Source: Chthoniobacterales bacterium (lineage in GTDB: Bacteria; Verrucomicrobiota; Verrucomicrobiia; Chthoniobacterales; UBA10450). From it: DNA of 57,627 bases. The DNA lies in assembly GCA_035274845.1 (NCBI GenBank), contig DATENU010000014.1, positions 1 to 57,627 on the forward strand. Direction: 5' to 3'. Numbering within the stretch: position 1 is the first letter of the stretch; the number at the start of each line of letters is the position of its first letter. The notes under the pieces were generated by a model. That model searched no databases. It was given only the letters and a program-made list of their open reading frames with translations, and was not told the origin of the DNA. Of this stretch, positions 49,047 through 57,627 are shown piece after piece. The position numbers and the translations under genes were made by a program.

Positions 49047-52000
49047 TCACCAGTAGGCCTCCTCTTCTTCCTTCGCGAGCGCCGGATGCGTGATCTCCCA
49101 GCGGCGCTCGAGGATTTCTGGATCGATGGCGAGGGTGGCGAGCGGATATTCGCGGTTGAACGCCCACGCGGACCGCACCGGACCGAGCATTCCGAAGATT
49201 CCAGTCCGCTGCATTCTGGCCAGCTCGCGAAACGCTTCCGCTTCGGCGTCCATTTGGTCGACGGAGAGCTGCGGCGTGATCGGTTTTATTGCCGGCGACA
49301 CCAGGCTCAGGAAAACCTGCTGCGCCCCCAGCTGCCGCGCCGCGAGACCGTAAAGCGCCAGTTGGATCGCCGAGCCGTCGAGGATTTTTTTGTGGAGTTG
49401 CGAACGCCGCTTTTCCGTGTCTTCCCGCGCGGGAGCGAGCGCCTTTTTGTTCGCGCCGGTTTTGTAATCGAGAATCCAAAGTTCATCGGCTTCCAGCCCG
49501 CGAATATCGCGATGGGCCAGGATCAGATCGATCCGGCCGCGGAAGCGTAGCGTGTTCTCGGCATCGATCCGGACCGGTTCGGTTCCCTCGATTGTCCATT
49601 CGGCGGCCATCCACGGCCAATCCTCGATAGTGGCGAGCTTGGCTCCGAGAATGCGGGCGAGACAAAAGGCGTTTTGCCAGCCGGAACGCCACCAATCTGG
49701 GATTGCTCTTTCGGCGGAACGGCCGAGCGCTTCAATCTCCGCGAATTTATCTTCCGCGGCCACGCGGATCGCCCGGTCGATTTCAGCGGCATCAGGAGTC
49801 CTTAGGAAACTCCGTTCCGCTTCAGGACCGGCGACTTTGGTTAGCCAGCGATGCACCCATTGACCGGTCGCCGCGCTCCAAGGATTCGAATCGTCCTCCG
49901 CGCCTTCAATCCCGAGATACTTCTTCATCCAGACCAGGGCCGGCGATTTCACCACCGTTTCGAATTCGCTCACACTCAAGATCGGATCGAGAGGGGATGG
50001 TTCCCGGAGCGCGAAGTCGTATTCGCCCGAGCCCGTCTCCGGATCGCGGCGCGCGTCGTAGGCTACGCGCGTTTGCGTTGCCTTCGGCGAAGGCGAGGCC
50101 GGCTTTGGTGCATCCGCACTTTCCAACCACGCTGCGGTCTCGCGTTGCAGTTCCTTCAGGGTGGCCTGAGTCAACGGACGCCGGCGCGCGTTCTGATAAA
50201 GTTGGGTGAACAATTCGCTCGGATTCCATGGACGATCAGGCGCTGATTCCTGGGCCAGACTCGCGCCGATCGCAATTCCGCCGGGCGCGGATTCAGCCAG
50301 GGCGTAAAATTGGCGCAGCGCGATCTGCCGCTGCTCCCGCGGCCCGAGATAGAGCGCATGATTTTCACGAACCGTCAGGTGTCCTTCCCCTTGCCGTCCT
50401 TGTTTCGCGGCGTGGCGATTGAGTTGTTGGATGCCGTGGTTGAATTCCTCGATCTCTTCCTCGCGCGCGAACTCGCCTTTTTCCGGCGGCGGCCAGCTTC
50501 CTTCATTCCATCCGGCGAAAATGAGATGCGACCAATCCTGGCCCTGGGCCTGTGCCACCGTCAGCAATTGCACCCGCGCGTAGGGATGATCGCCCGTCGG
50601 GTCGCGTCCCGCTGAGAAACTGGAGGCGACTTCCTCCAGCCAGCGCAGGTACAAGACCCGCGAGAACGTTGCGGAAACGTTTTCGGTCCACTCGAGGTTT
50701 TGCCGGGAGAGCGCCATCCACTGTTGCTTCCAATGCAGGCGCTCAAATGCTTCGCCGGTAGCGGCCAGGAATTCAGGGAACGTTGCGCGGCCTGGCAGGA
50801 ACCGGAGAAGCGCGAGTAATTCCATAATTTCCCGCCGCTCCGGCCGCGGATTGGCGTGGCAAAACCGATCCAGCAAGACCAGGTCGTCGATCAGAATTTG
50901 GGCATGGATTGAACGAAGCGTTTTTTCAAAACGCTCGGGCCGCAGTTCGGGAAACAGTTTTTGCCGATTCCGGAAAGCGCCGAGAAAACGAAGGAGCGAA
51001 CTCAGACGCGGTCCGCGCTGAAGTTGAAGCCACGCTCGCCATTCCGCGGCTTCGAAAAGTCCAGGAACGGGATGGCCGAAACCATCGTTGTGCGGGATCT
51101 CGCGATTCGTGAGCGCGGTCGAAACCAGGCGCGGGAGCGACCCCGCGGCGGCGAAAACGACCCCGACGCGCAACGCATTTTTCTCGGCCAGAAAGCGCGA
51201 ACAGACCTGCGCGATCGCCTGCGCTTGTTGAGCGGCGTCGGTCCCGACGACAAAGGTGCAGTCCGCACTCGCCTCGGATTCGCCGCGCATCTCCGCCTCG
51301 GTGAACAGAGCATCGAGCGCCGGAGTAGCGGGTGCGTGAACGGGGACAGCTTCACCAAGCAGTTCTTCCCACGAACCGATCCAGGCCAGATCGATTCCGG
51401 AATTCTCTCGCGGGTACTCCAGGAGCACGGTTGCCTTCTCAGTGGAATTGACGGCGGCGCGGAGAAGAAACCAATGCGGCCAATGAGCCGCATCGAAGCC
51501 GCAAATCAGAAGATGGGCGATCACCGGTGGAGTTGAAGTCGCGGCGTCGAGCACCTTGCGGTCGTATTCCCCCGCCAAACAGAGATCGCTACGGCCCAGT
51601 TGTTCACGGAACCGGCGCACAATTGGTTGAAACGAATCCAATCCAAGCCGATCGAAATCCCAGCCCGCGTTCTCCAGCCGATCCAGGGTGCGGAGCAAAT
51701 GATCTGGCGCCCGGACGACCGCTTTGGCCGCCAGATTTTCCGGGGTGGCTCCGCCGACTTTCGAGGCCCGGAGAATTTCCTCCGCTGTGACGGCCAGGAG
51801 CAAGCGAAGATGCTCGCGCGGCGAAACGTTGGTGGCGCCGTCACGGCTAAGCAGGTCGCGCAAACCCATCGGCGTAACGAACTGAATGCCGAGATGCGAT
51901 TGGCTATCGCGCATCAAGCGCTCCTTCAAGGCGTGGACATGCGCTCTGGTGGGGACAACGACCGCGCAGGGACGTTCTTCCTTCCACGATTGGAGCCGCA

Positions 52001-52097
52001 CTTCCTCAAACCAGCCGCGAATGACGCCATCCCATGCGTCGCGGGCCGACGTGGCGATGCGGAGAGAGGAATTTCGTTTGTTTCCGGTTCGGGGCAC
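49047..52097 (-). CDS. addB: AddB-like PD-(D/E)XK nuclease
   Basis: A 1016-residue partner of the AddA-like protein. The N-terminal half is a degenerate helicase-like region without a Walker A lysine motif. The C-terminal PD-(D/E)XK nuclease shows GRIDLILAH and LWILDYKTGANKK. Unlike many AddB proteins, no Cys cluster for a 4Fe-4S centre is visible around the nuclease domain, so it is closer to RexB-like or alphaproteobacterial forms in that respect. GTG at 52097. It is followed by addA after a ~200-bp gap with hairpins. Naming by neighbourhood and domain layout; sequence divergence is large. Confidence 0.82.
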   Translation of the reverse strand: MPRTGNKRNSSLRIATSARDAWDGVIRGWFEEVRLQSWKEERPCAVVVPTRAHVHALKERLMRDSQSHLGIQFVTPMGLRDLLSRDGATNVSPREHLRLLLAVTAEEILRASKVGGATPENLAAKAVVRAPDHLLRTLDRLENAGWDFDRLGLDSFQPIVRRFREQLGRSDLCLAGEYDRKVLDAATSTPPVIAHLLICGFDAAHWPHWFLLRAAVNSTEKATVLLEYPRENSGIDLAWIGSWEELLGEAVPVHAPATPALDALFTEAEMRGESEASADCTFVVGTDAAQQAQAIAQVCSRFLAEKNALRVGVVFAAAGSLPRLVSTALTNREIPHNDGFGHPVPGLFEAAEWRAWLQLQRGPRLSSLLRFLGAFRNRQKLFPELRPERFEKTLRSIHAQILIDDLVLLDRFCHANPRPERREIMELLALLRFLPGRATFPEFLAATGEAFERLHWKQQWMALSRQNLEWTENVSATFSRVLYLRWLEEVASSFSAGRDPTGDHPYARVQLLTVAQAQGQDWSHLIFAGWNEGSWPPPEKGEFAREEEIEEFNHGIQQLNRHAAKQGRQGEGHLTVRENHALYLGPREQRQIALRQFYALAESAPGGIAIGASLAQESAPDRPWNPSELFTQLYQNARRRPLTQATLKELQRETAAWLESADAPKPASPSPKATQTRVAYDARRDPETGSGEYDFALREPSPLDPILSVSEFETVVKSPALVWMKKYLGIEGAEDDSNPWSAATGQWVHRWLTKVAGPEAERSFLRTPDAAEIDRAIRVAAEDKFAEIEALGRSAERAIPDWWRSGWQNAFCLARILGAKLATIEDWPWMAAEWTIEGTEPVRIDAENTLRFRGRIDLILAHRDIRGLEADELWILDYKTGANKKALAPAREDTEKRRSQLHKKILDGSAIQLALYGLAARQLGAQQVFLSLVSPAIKPITPQLSVDQMDAEAEAFRELARMQRTGIFGMLGPVRSAWAFNREYPLATLAIDPEILERRWEITHPALAKEEEEAYW

Positions 52098-52152
52098 GGT
52101 CGGACTCTAGCAGAAAGAGCAAGGGCTTTCGCCGAGAGGCTTAATATCTCAA

Positions 52153-52890
52153 TCAGAGGGAACGAAGCCGTTCTTCGACGGTGCGCACGCCGCAGGTGAG
52201 CGGCGCTTTTGAGTCGTCCGTCATGACGGCGAAATGGTTGCCGCCGGCGGATTGAAGCTCTTTCACACAGCGGAGATTGAGAATCGCAGAGCGGCTCGCG
52301 CGGAAAAAATGAGTCGGGAGCTGTGTCTCCAAGGCTGACAACGTGGCCCGGAGAAAGTGATTGCGTCCGCCGGAATGAAGAATGGCGTAATTTCCATCGG
52401 CTTCGATCCATTCAATTTCATCGGGGGAAACGAAACTGGTGCGCTGTCCGCAGCGAACCAGAAATTTCGGGGCGATAGTGGAAGTGTCTTCGGAGGGTTG
52501 AGCCGGAGGATTGGCTCTCATCGCGGTGAGATGTTTTCTCACGCGAGCAAGAGCCTTCGCGAGCCGGGCCGGCGACACCGGCTTCAGCAAATAGTCGAGC
52601 GCGCAGGCCTCGAAAGCGTGAACGGCGTGCTCGTCGAAGGCGGTGACAAAGACAACCACGGGCGCTTCTCCCGGAGGAAGACCCTCGACCACTCCGAAGC
52701 CGTCCATGCCCGGCATTTGAATGTCGAGGAGGAGCAGATCGGGGTTTTGGCTCCGCGCAGCTTTCAACGCCGTGGCGCCATCCGCGCATTCTCCGACGAT
52801 TTTGACTTCAGGATCTTTGGCCAGCAGGCGGCGCAGGCGTTGCCGAGCGAGAGGTTCGTCGTCAACGATGAGCGCGCGCAGGTCTGGCAT
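52153..52890 (-). CDS. LytTR-type response regulator
   Basis: A 245-residue regulator. The receiver domain has the acidic pair DDE near residue 10, phospho-acceptor Asp56 (LLLLDIQMPGMDG), VTAFDEHAV and the conserved Lys in YLLKPV. A LytTR DNA-binding domain follows from about residue 140 (IEWIEADGNYAILHS, HFFRASRSAILNL). It acts with the histidine kinase whose stop overlaps this start (TGATG). Targets are unknown; LytTR regulators bind short direct repeats, but none stood out near this operon. Confidence 0.95.
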   Translation of the reverse strand: MPDLRALIVDDEPLARQRLRRLLAKDPEVKIVGECADGATALKAARSQNPDLLLLDIQMPGMDGFGVVEGLPPGEAPVVVFVTAFDEHAVHAFEACALDYLLKPVSPARLAKALARVRKHLTAMRANPPAQPSEDTSTIAPKFLVRCGQRTSFVSPDEIEWIEADGNYAILHSGGRNHFLRATLSALETQLPTHFFRASRSAILNLRCVKELQSAGGNHFAVMTDDSKAPLTCGVRTVEERLRSL

Positions 52891-54128
52891 CAGGTGCGGA
52901 ATGGGAGCGTCACCTCAACGGTAACGCCGCTTCCGTTAGTCAAAGATATTTTGGCTTCGTTTCCAAACAATTCCTGCAGCCGCGCGCGAGTGTTGGCCAG
53001 GCCGATGCCTTCGCGGTCGGGCGGTGCTTTGAGGCCGACGCCGTTATCTGCGACGGAGAGATGCAATTGGTCGCCCGCCCGCCAGGCCCGGACCGTGACT
53101 ACGCCTCCTTCCGGGATCGGTTCGATCCCATGCAAGATGGCATTCTCGACCAAAGGCTGGAGGAGAAAGGGAGGCACCATCGCATCGAGAAGGGCTGGTG
53201 CGACTTCGCATTTATAGTCGAGTCTTTCGTCGAGGCGGACCCGCATGATGGCAATATAGCGTTCGACAAAATCAATTTCGCGTCTCAGACGAACGAACTG
53301 GTCGGCAGCGGAATCGAGCGTCAGGCGAAGCATGTCGCTCAACGCCGTGATCATGGCGTCCGCTTTCTCTGCATCCTGATGCACCAGCTCCGCGATCACA
53401 TTAAGGGTGTTAAAGAGAAAATGAGGCTGGAGCTGGCTTTTCAAAACTTCCAGGCGCGCCTGCGCGAGACTGGCTGAGCGCTGCTGATCGCGGCGGAAAA
53501 AAAGGACGGCGTGCGCTCCGCTAACGATCATCAAATAAATTGGCAACCCAAAGGTGACGACGTGAAACAGGTCAACCCAGGCGGGGCTCGGCCCGAAGTG
53601 AGGTGGTGCACCCGGAGGCGGAGGGGGCGGAGGCCGGGCTGGTCCGAAGTGGGGTGGTGGTGCGCCCGGAGGCGGCGGAGGCAGCGGCGCGGGCCGGAAC
53701 AATGGATCGAAGAATGCCTGCCACCATTGGCAAAGAGCGACGACGAATGCGCAGCAGACAAGATGCAGCGGCACTCTGGTTTTCCAGCTCTGGCGATCAA
53801 TCGGAAATCGGCGGACGAACCGGAAGATAATCGGGGTCAGAACCGCCCACGGCAGCCAATCGCGAATGCCAGGGCGGATTGTCATGGTCCAGGGGCCACC
53901 CGTATCCGCCGCCAGTTTTGCGCCGAGGACGAGCGGGACCACGCTCCATCCCAGAAAGGACCAGAGCCAGCTCTTCAACCAGGAAGCAAGACCATGCAGG
54001 AATCCGCCCGGCCGGCTTCGGATTGTGGAACTCCCGGCCGGAAACTCGCGGGTGCGGTTCCCGTTGCCGGCGCTGGAAGCAGATTTACGGGAGATCGTAG
54101 ACTTCGATGAGGCCGATACCGGTGCCAT
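52890..54128 (-). CDS. LytS-type sensor histidine kinase with a proline-rich loop
   Basis: Up to 412 residues. About four transmembrane helices are in the first ~220 residues. Then comes the His_kinase domain (LKSQLQPHFLFNTLNVIAEL, phospho-acceptor His in QPHFLFN) and an ATPase domain (PLVENAILHGIEPI N-box, VADNGVGL, GIGLANTRARL). Between helices lies a Pro-rich loop (53590-53700) with PPGAPPHFGP repeated. The start is uncertain: ATG at 54128 overlaps the end of the upstream gene by 44 bp and gives ~45 unlikely polar residues, while a TTG further in, near the first helix, is an alternative. Confidence 0.88.
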   Translation of the reverse strand: MAPVSASSKSTISRKSASSAGNGNRTREFPAGSSTIRSRPGGFLHGLASWLKSWLWSFLGWSVVPLVLGAKLAADTGGPWTMTIRPGIRDWLPWAVLTPIIFRFVRRFPIDRQSWKTRVPLHLVCCAFVVALCQWWQAFFDPLFRPAPLPPPPPGAPPPHFGPARPPPPPPPGAPPHFGPSPAWVDLFHVVTFGLPIYLMIVSGAHAVLFFRRDQQRSASLAQARLEVLKSQLQPHFLFNTLNVIAELVHQDAEKADAMITALSDMLRLTLDSAADQFVRLRREIDFVERYIAIMRVRLDERLDYKCEVAPALLDAMVPPFLLQPLVENAILHGIEPIPEGGVVTVRAWRAGDQLHLSVADNGVGLKAPPDREGIGLANTRARLQELFGNEAKISLTNGSGVTVEVTLPFRT

Positions 54129-56118
54129 TGTTAACCCCTGCCAGTAAGGCGGTGTAAGCGCCCGGCGGCAACGTTGCTACCAGGGCGGCTTCCAAATTGT
54201 TCGAAGGGGCGAGGCCTGCCGACGTGAGTTCGGCGGCTTGCGCAGTATCGTCTCCCCAATTGTTGTTTTGCAGGAGAACCGTGCCGTTGCTGTCGCGAAG
54301 CTCCAGAAGCGGATTCGCGAGAGCATTCGGGACGCCCACCGCGCCCAGACTGGGGCCGAGGCCTCGCACCACGACTTTGTCATTCCCGCTGTTGTTCCCC
54401 AGGATGAAGCCGGCGATCACGACGTTATCGGCCGTGCTCACGAAGGCGCGAGTGCTGATGTTGGCGAGGTGCGAGTTGGCCGCGGGGTTCAGGTCGTAAA
54501 CTTCGATGAGCGCTACTCCCGAAGCGTTGTTCTTGCCTGCGAGGATGGCTGTGTAGGCGCCGGGGGGCAGAGTCGCGTCGACGGCTGCTTCCTGGTTGCT
54601 CGCCGGCGGGAGGCCGCTGGCTATGATCAATGCCTCCTGGGCTGGATCGTCTCTCCAGTTGTCATTCGTGACCGTAACAAAACCGGTGGGACCGTGGAGC
54701 TCGAGCGTCGGATCAGCAAGGGCGTCAGGAACTCCGAAGCCGGACAGCGACGGTCCGATTCCACGAATCAGCACCTGCTTCGGGGCGGTCCCAGTGATGA
54801 TGAAGCCGCCAATGCCCACGCCGTCCCCGGTTTGAACGCGCATCCGGGTCGAGAGGTTAAGTGTCTGGGCCGACGGCAAAGGTGTGGATGTAGGAGTCGG
54901 AGTGACGCCAGGCGTGGCGGTCGGCGAAGGGCTTGCGGTGGCCGTGGGCGCCACGGTGGGGGTGGGTGTAGCCGTCGGATTGGGTGTTGCTGTCGCGGTA
55001 GCGGTCGCCGTTGGCGTCGGTGTTGCGGAAGGTGTCGGAGTCGGCGCGCCCCCAGTTAACGTTTCAGGAACGACCCAATTGAAGGCACCCCCATTGCGTC
55101 GCTTGATGACAAAGCCGGAGCCTTGCGCAATGACGGTCTGTCCGGCGTCGGTAGATGAGTCGCCAACTTTTCGCCACCCTGTGCCGCCGCCGCCTGAGGT
55201 TTGATAGTAATAAATATCGAAAGCGGTGCCGTTCCAAAGCATCACCTGGTCTGCCGTGGAGGAATCGCCGCCGATCAGCCCGGTCGCACCATTTCCGGTG
55301 TAGAGATTACTGCCTGCCAGGGTGAGATTCGATGGGTAAACATTTCCGACGTAGTTATCCCCTACGACAATTGGAATTGACGTCTGGCCAGACTTGACGG
55401 TGCCGTTCAAAACAAAACTCAAGTTCGCCGTCTGCTGCCGCATTACCACGACCGCGGAATAGAATGGAATCAGGGTGCCGCCTGCGTCCGTCGCGGTATC
55501 GCCGACTTTCCGCCAGCCGACGCTGCCTGAGGTTTGATAGTAATAGGAGTCCAGGGCGGCTCCATTCCAAAGCTGCACGAGATCGGCGGTGGCGGCGGTT
55601 CCACCCTGGAGGCCGGCTTCATCGTTAGCGCCAAAGACACTCGCGATGGTCCATTGCTTCCGGATCTTGTACCCGACCGGCGCCGTGATGCCGGCGGCGA
55701 GGTTCGTGGCGAGGGTCAGGGTGGTGGTCGTGTTTGAGAGAATGCTGTAGGTGGTGCCGACTCCTGCTGCTGAGTTCGAGCCATTGACGCTGGTGATCTC
55801 GACGAAGTAAACGCCGCCGCCGTACTGATTGGAAGTCCAGCTGGCGCCACTGTCCGTGATACTGTTGCTTCCGACGACGCTGGCTGTGCGCTGATATTCA
55901 ACTGGCCGGGTGACGCCGAGGCCCAGATAGGTCAGGCGATTGGCGCCGCCGCCGGTGCCGTCAACGGTCAAGCTGAGGAAACCGCTCGGGTCGCTATTGC
56001 CGGCCGTTTGGGAAAGACCGGTCGTCGCGAAGAGGAGGACGAGTGCCAAACCTGGCCAGCGGCCAAAGTTGCAGAAGAAGGAGCGCGACAATTTCACAGG
56101 ATAAAGTTTTCCGTTCAT
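54085..56118 (-). CDS. Exported TIGR02597-like protein with Thr/Pro linker and two C-terminal modules
   Basis: A 677-residue protein. The signal peptide is in residues 1-40 (GLALVLLFATTGLSQTA). A ~330-residue beta-rich part follows, with the repeated pattern DLVQLWNGAALDSYYYQTSG and GWRKVGDTATDAG (twice), resembling the TIGR02597 family I associate with verrucomicrobia. Next is a ~60-residue linker of Thr-Pro-Ala repeats (54870-55060), then two ~120-residue modules ending VALIEVYD and IGLIEVYD. The function is unknown; surface display is likely. It lies 5 bp after the dioxygenase gene and overlaps the kinase start, so these genes may share a transcript. Confidence 0.88.
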   Translation of the reverse strand: MNGKLYPVKLSRSFFCNFGRWPGLALVLLFATTGLSQTAGNSDPSGFLSLTVDGTGGGANRLTYLGLGVTRPVEYQRTASVVGSNSITDSGASWTSNQYGGGVYFVEITSVNGSNSAAGVGTTYSILSNTTTTLTLATNLAAGITAPVGYKIRKQWTIASVFGANDEAGLQGGTAATADLVQLWNGAALDSYYYQTSGSVGWRKVGDTATDAGGTLIPFYSAVVVMRQQTANLSFVLNGTVKSGQTSIPIVVGDNYVGNVYPSNLTLAGSNLYTGNGATGLIGGDSSTADQVMLWNGTAFDIYYYQTSGGGGTGWRKVGDSSTDAGQTVIAQGSGFVIKRRNGGAFNWVVPETLTGGAPTPTPSATPTPTATATATATPNPTATPTPTVAPTATASPSPTATPGVTPTPTSTPLPSAQTLNLSTRMRVQTGDGVGIGGFIITGTAPKQVLIRGIGPSLSGFGVPDALADPTLELHGPTGFVTVTNDNWRDDPAQEALIIASGLPPASNQEAAVDATLPPGAYTAILAGKNNASGVALIEVYDLNPAANSHLANISTRAFVSTADNVVIAGFILGNNSGNDKVVVRGLGPSLGAVGVPNALANPLLELRDSNGTVLLQNNNWGDDTAQAAELTSAGLAPSNNLEAALVATLPPGAYTALLAGVNNGTGIGLIEVYDLP

Positions 56119-56123
56119 GTCGA

Positions 56124-57152
56124 TTAGGGAGTGCCAATGTTAGCGCCAGGAACGCGGAAGGAGACTTTGTAGAAATCCTTTATCGCTTTCTCTTCGACGA
56201 AGATGCTCAAGCTGCCATCAGCTGTGGCTGTGTAACGGTTCCGGTCGATTGTCCCCGTTTGAGCGAGTGAAAAGGGCAGCGCCCTCCAGCTCACGTCGGC
56301 GAGAGTCGGATCGCCGTAGACTTCGTAGGTGTAGCCGTTATACACCGGGAAAGTGAGTTTGAAGCGAGGATTGCCTCCCACCGGTCCCGCGACTAAGGCG
56401 CCTTGGGTGAGCAGACTGCCACCGCCTGGGTAGGTCGGCTCGACCGGAGTGATGCCCATGACAAAATCATAAGTGGCCTGCACTTCTCCCATGGTTGCCC
56501 CCGGGACGGGTGTGTAATCGAGAATGACGGAGGCGCGTTGCTGCGGATCTGAGATCCCCTGCAGGACCATGTCATTGCTGTTCTGGGTCGGCCACGGATT
56601 GCCATTCGCGTCGCGGGCGATTTCGTTCCAGAAAGTTTGCGACGTATAGCGGGTCGTCTGGCCCGGGAGCGTAACCGCCAGGTGAAAGTGGCGGGTGCGG
56701 CCTTGATAAAGACCGGCTTTGACCGTCCGAAACAGATACGCTCCGCTGGACGCGGTCAGGAATTGTCCGAAGCCCGCGAACTTTGGATCGGCGGCGGGAT
56801 TGCGGGGCGCACTGGCGGAGTAGATGTAATTGCCGCCGTTGTCGGCGTGCCAGATTTCGACCAGCGCATTCTTGATCGGATTGCCGCTGGTATCGAGGAC
56901 CCGGCCGCTGATGTAACTAATAATTCCGGCGGCAGCCGTAATGTTTGGGTCGAAAATGGCAAGGTCGTTATCATCGTCCAACGGGATGTTGGCGCCCCGC
57001 GGATAGTAGGGGCCCTGCGTTACTTGGGGCGTGAGAGTTAACGCTTCCGCGAGATAGCCGGGAACGGTGAAGCCGGCGGAAATCAGCGCGAGGCTCTTCA
57101 GGAAGCGGCGTCGTTCCAGCGGAATGTGAAAGGGTTGCGGTGGTTTTTGCAT
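56124..57152 (-). CDS. Tat-exported intradiol ring-cleavage dioxygenase
   Basis: A 342-residue protein related to protocatechuate/catechol intradiol dioxygenases. The twin-arginine signal is ERRRFLKSLALISAG at residues 13-27, then TQGPYYPRG, GRVLDTSGNPIKNALVEIWH and GAYLFRTVKAGLYQGRTRHF. The expected non-haem Fe(III) ligands are present: Tyr109, Tyr149, His155 and His157. After the catalytic domain, ~100 residues form an extra beta-rich tail (YEVYGDPTLADVSWR, then KDFYKVSF) of the kind found at the end of many secreted verrucomicrobial proteins. It would cleave catechols outside the cytoplasm. ATG at 57152 is chosen; ATGs upstream would lengthen the region before the signal. Confidence 0.9.
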   Translation of the reverse strand: MQKPPQPFHIPLERRRFLKSLALISAGFTVPGYLAEALTLTPQVTQGPYYPRGANIPLDDDNDLAIFDPNITAAAGIISYISGRVLDTSGNPIKNALVEIWHADNGGNYIYSASAPRNPAADPKFAGFGQFLTASSGAYLFRTVKAGLYQGRTRHFHLAVTLPGQTTRYTSQTFWNEIARDANGNPWPTQNSNDMVLQGISDPQQRASVILDYTPVPGATMGEVQATYDFVMGITPVEPTYPGGGSLLTQGALVAGPVGGNPRFKLTFPVYNGYTYEVYGDPTLADVSWRALPFSLAQTGTIDRNRYTATADGSLSIFVEEKAIKDFYKVSFRVPGANIGTP

Positions 57153-57275
57153 TGGTGGAATCAACGGGGCTTCGCGGAATGCCATTGCCAAAACACGATT
57201 CCAGCAGCCAGCGCAACTTTTTAGGGACAAACCGGGCCGGATTTGGGACGAAAGGCGGCGCGAGCGCCGAAGCGT

Positions 57276-57627
57276 TTATTGGAGATTAAACACTTCCACC
57301 AAGCCGACTCCGGTCGATCCGTTGGCGCCAAAAGCGAGAGTGGTGTAAGCGCCCGCCGGCAGATGGAGAACAATCGCCGATTCCGCGGCGTTGCCCGGGG
57401 CGAGACCGTTCTGCTGAATCTCGGACGCGTTGGGATCGTCCTGCCAGTTATTGTTGCTGGCCAAAATGGTGCCGTAACTGTTGTAGACCGTCATGATCGG
57501 ATCGCTTAACGGATTGGCGATTCCGAAAGAGCCCAGAGTCGGTCCCAGGACCCGCAGAACAACGGTCGAACTCTGCACCTCTCCCAGAATGAAACCGCTG
57601 ATGAGCACGCTGTCGCCATTGCCCACC
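57276..57627 (-). CDS. C-terminal part of another module protein (5' end outside window)
   Basis: Open from the right window edge on the minus strand. It carries one module of the same ~120-residue type: VLRVLGPTLGSFGIANPL, NNNWQDDPN, GLAPGNAAESAI, LPAGAYTTLAF and a terminal GVGLVEVFNLQ. It lies 123 bp upstream of the dioxygenase gene in the same direction. The rest of the protein is not visible. Confidence 0.85.
   Translation of the reverse strand, partial: VGNGDSVLISGFILGEVQSSTVVLRVLGPTLGSFGIANPLSDPIMTVYNSYGTILASNNNWQDDPNASEIQQNGLAPGNAAESAIVLHLPAGAYTTLAFGANGSTGVGLVEVFNLQ

Noticed and set aside
1..57627. Transposase, integrase or RAYT gene that could move the repeats
   Set aside because: Looked for through the window; none of the supported genes resembles one, so any mobilising enzyme would have to be elsewhere.

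Overview
The window looks like a chromosomal segment of a GC-rich Gram-negative bacterium, most likely a soil verrucomicrobium of the Chthoniobacter/Udaeobacter type. This is an inference. It rests on the exported ~120-residue modules ending in GVGLVEVYD at both window edges and in the gene at 54085-56118, on LPS genes (waaA, AsmA, LolD-like ATPase), and on the mix of GlnE, Rho with a disordered N-terminus, GldAFG-type ABC genes and many Tat or Sec substrates. No 16S gene is present to settle it.

Layout. 1-5.5 kb: tail of a module protein, then housekeeping genes typA, yebC, rho and a DUF4112 membrane protein. 5.5-10.3 kb (minus): glnE, a rhomboid that has lost its catalytic histidine, and a diacylglycerol-kinase-like lipid kinase. 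10.3-14.6 kb (plus): AsmA, rsmD, waaA and an FkbM methyltransferase with touching or overlapping ends. 14.6-15.8 kb: S1/P1 nuclease and tRNA-Glu(TTC). 16.1-22.3 kb: a compact lipid locus with a serine-palmitoyltransferase-like enzyme, a CDP-alcohol phosphatidyltransferase, a GNAT-type protein of the bacterial ceramide synthase kind, a second two-domain CDP-alcohol phosphatidyltransferase and, convergently, an inositol-phosphate-cytidylyltransferase-like NTase and an SDR. 22.3-27.0 kb: glycosyltransferase, flippase and a YejM/PbgA-like envelope protein. 27.0-30.8 kb: orphan LolD-like ATPase and two tandem pectate-lyase-fold exported proteins. 31.0-35.8 kb (minus): GldA/GldF/GldG/DUF4340 operon. 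36.1-39.1 kb: a Tat-exported tyrosinase, a free-standing copy of its C-terminal domain, a TonB-C protein and two gene-tail remnants. 39.1-44.3 kb (minus): two TolC proteins, an adaptor and an FtsX permease. 44.5-45.6 kb: myo-inositol-1-phosphate synthase. 45.7-52.1 kb (minus): AddAB-like helicase-nuclease. 52.2-57.6 kb (minus): LytTR two-component pair, module protein, Tat-exported intradiol dioxygenase and a second partial module protein.

The most interesting system is the inferred inositol-phospho-sphingolipid pathway. Spt-like condensation, SDR reduction and ceramide-synthase-like N-acylation would build a dihydroceramide. Inositol-1-phosphate synthase (22 kb away), an IPCT-like cytidylyltransferase and CDP-alcohol phosphatidyltransferases would supply a phosphoinositol headgroup.

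A second theme is small repeats. There are paired hairpins with GTAG feet (REP/BIME-like) at 9320, 20655 and 42809, the last with another element nested inside it. There are inverted arrays of 7-bp units at 4924 and 8278. Some of these repeats supply stop codons or N-terminal codons to neighbouring genes.
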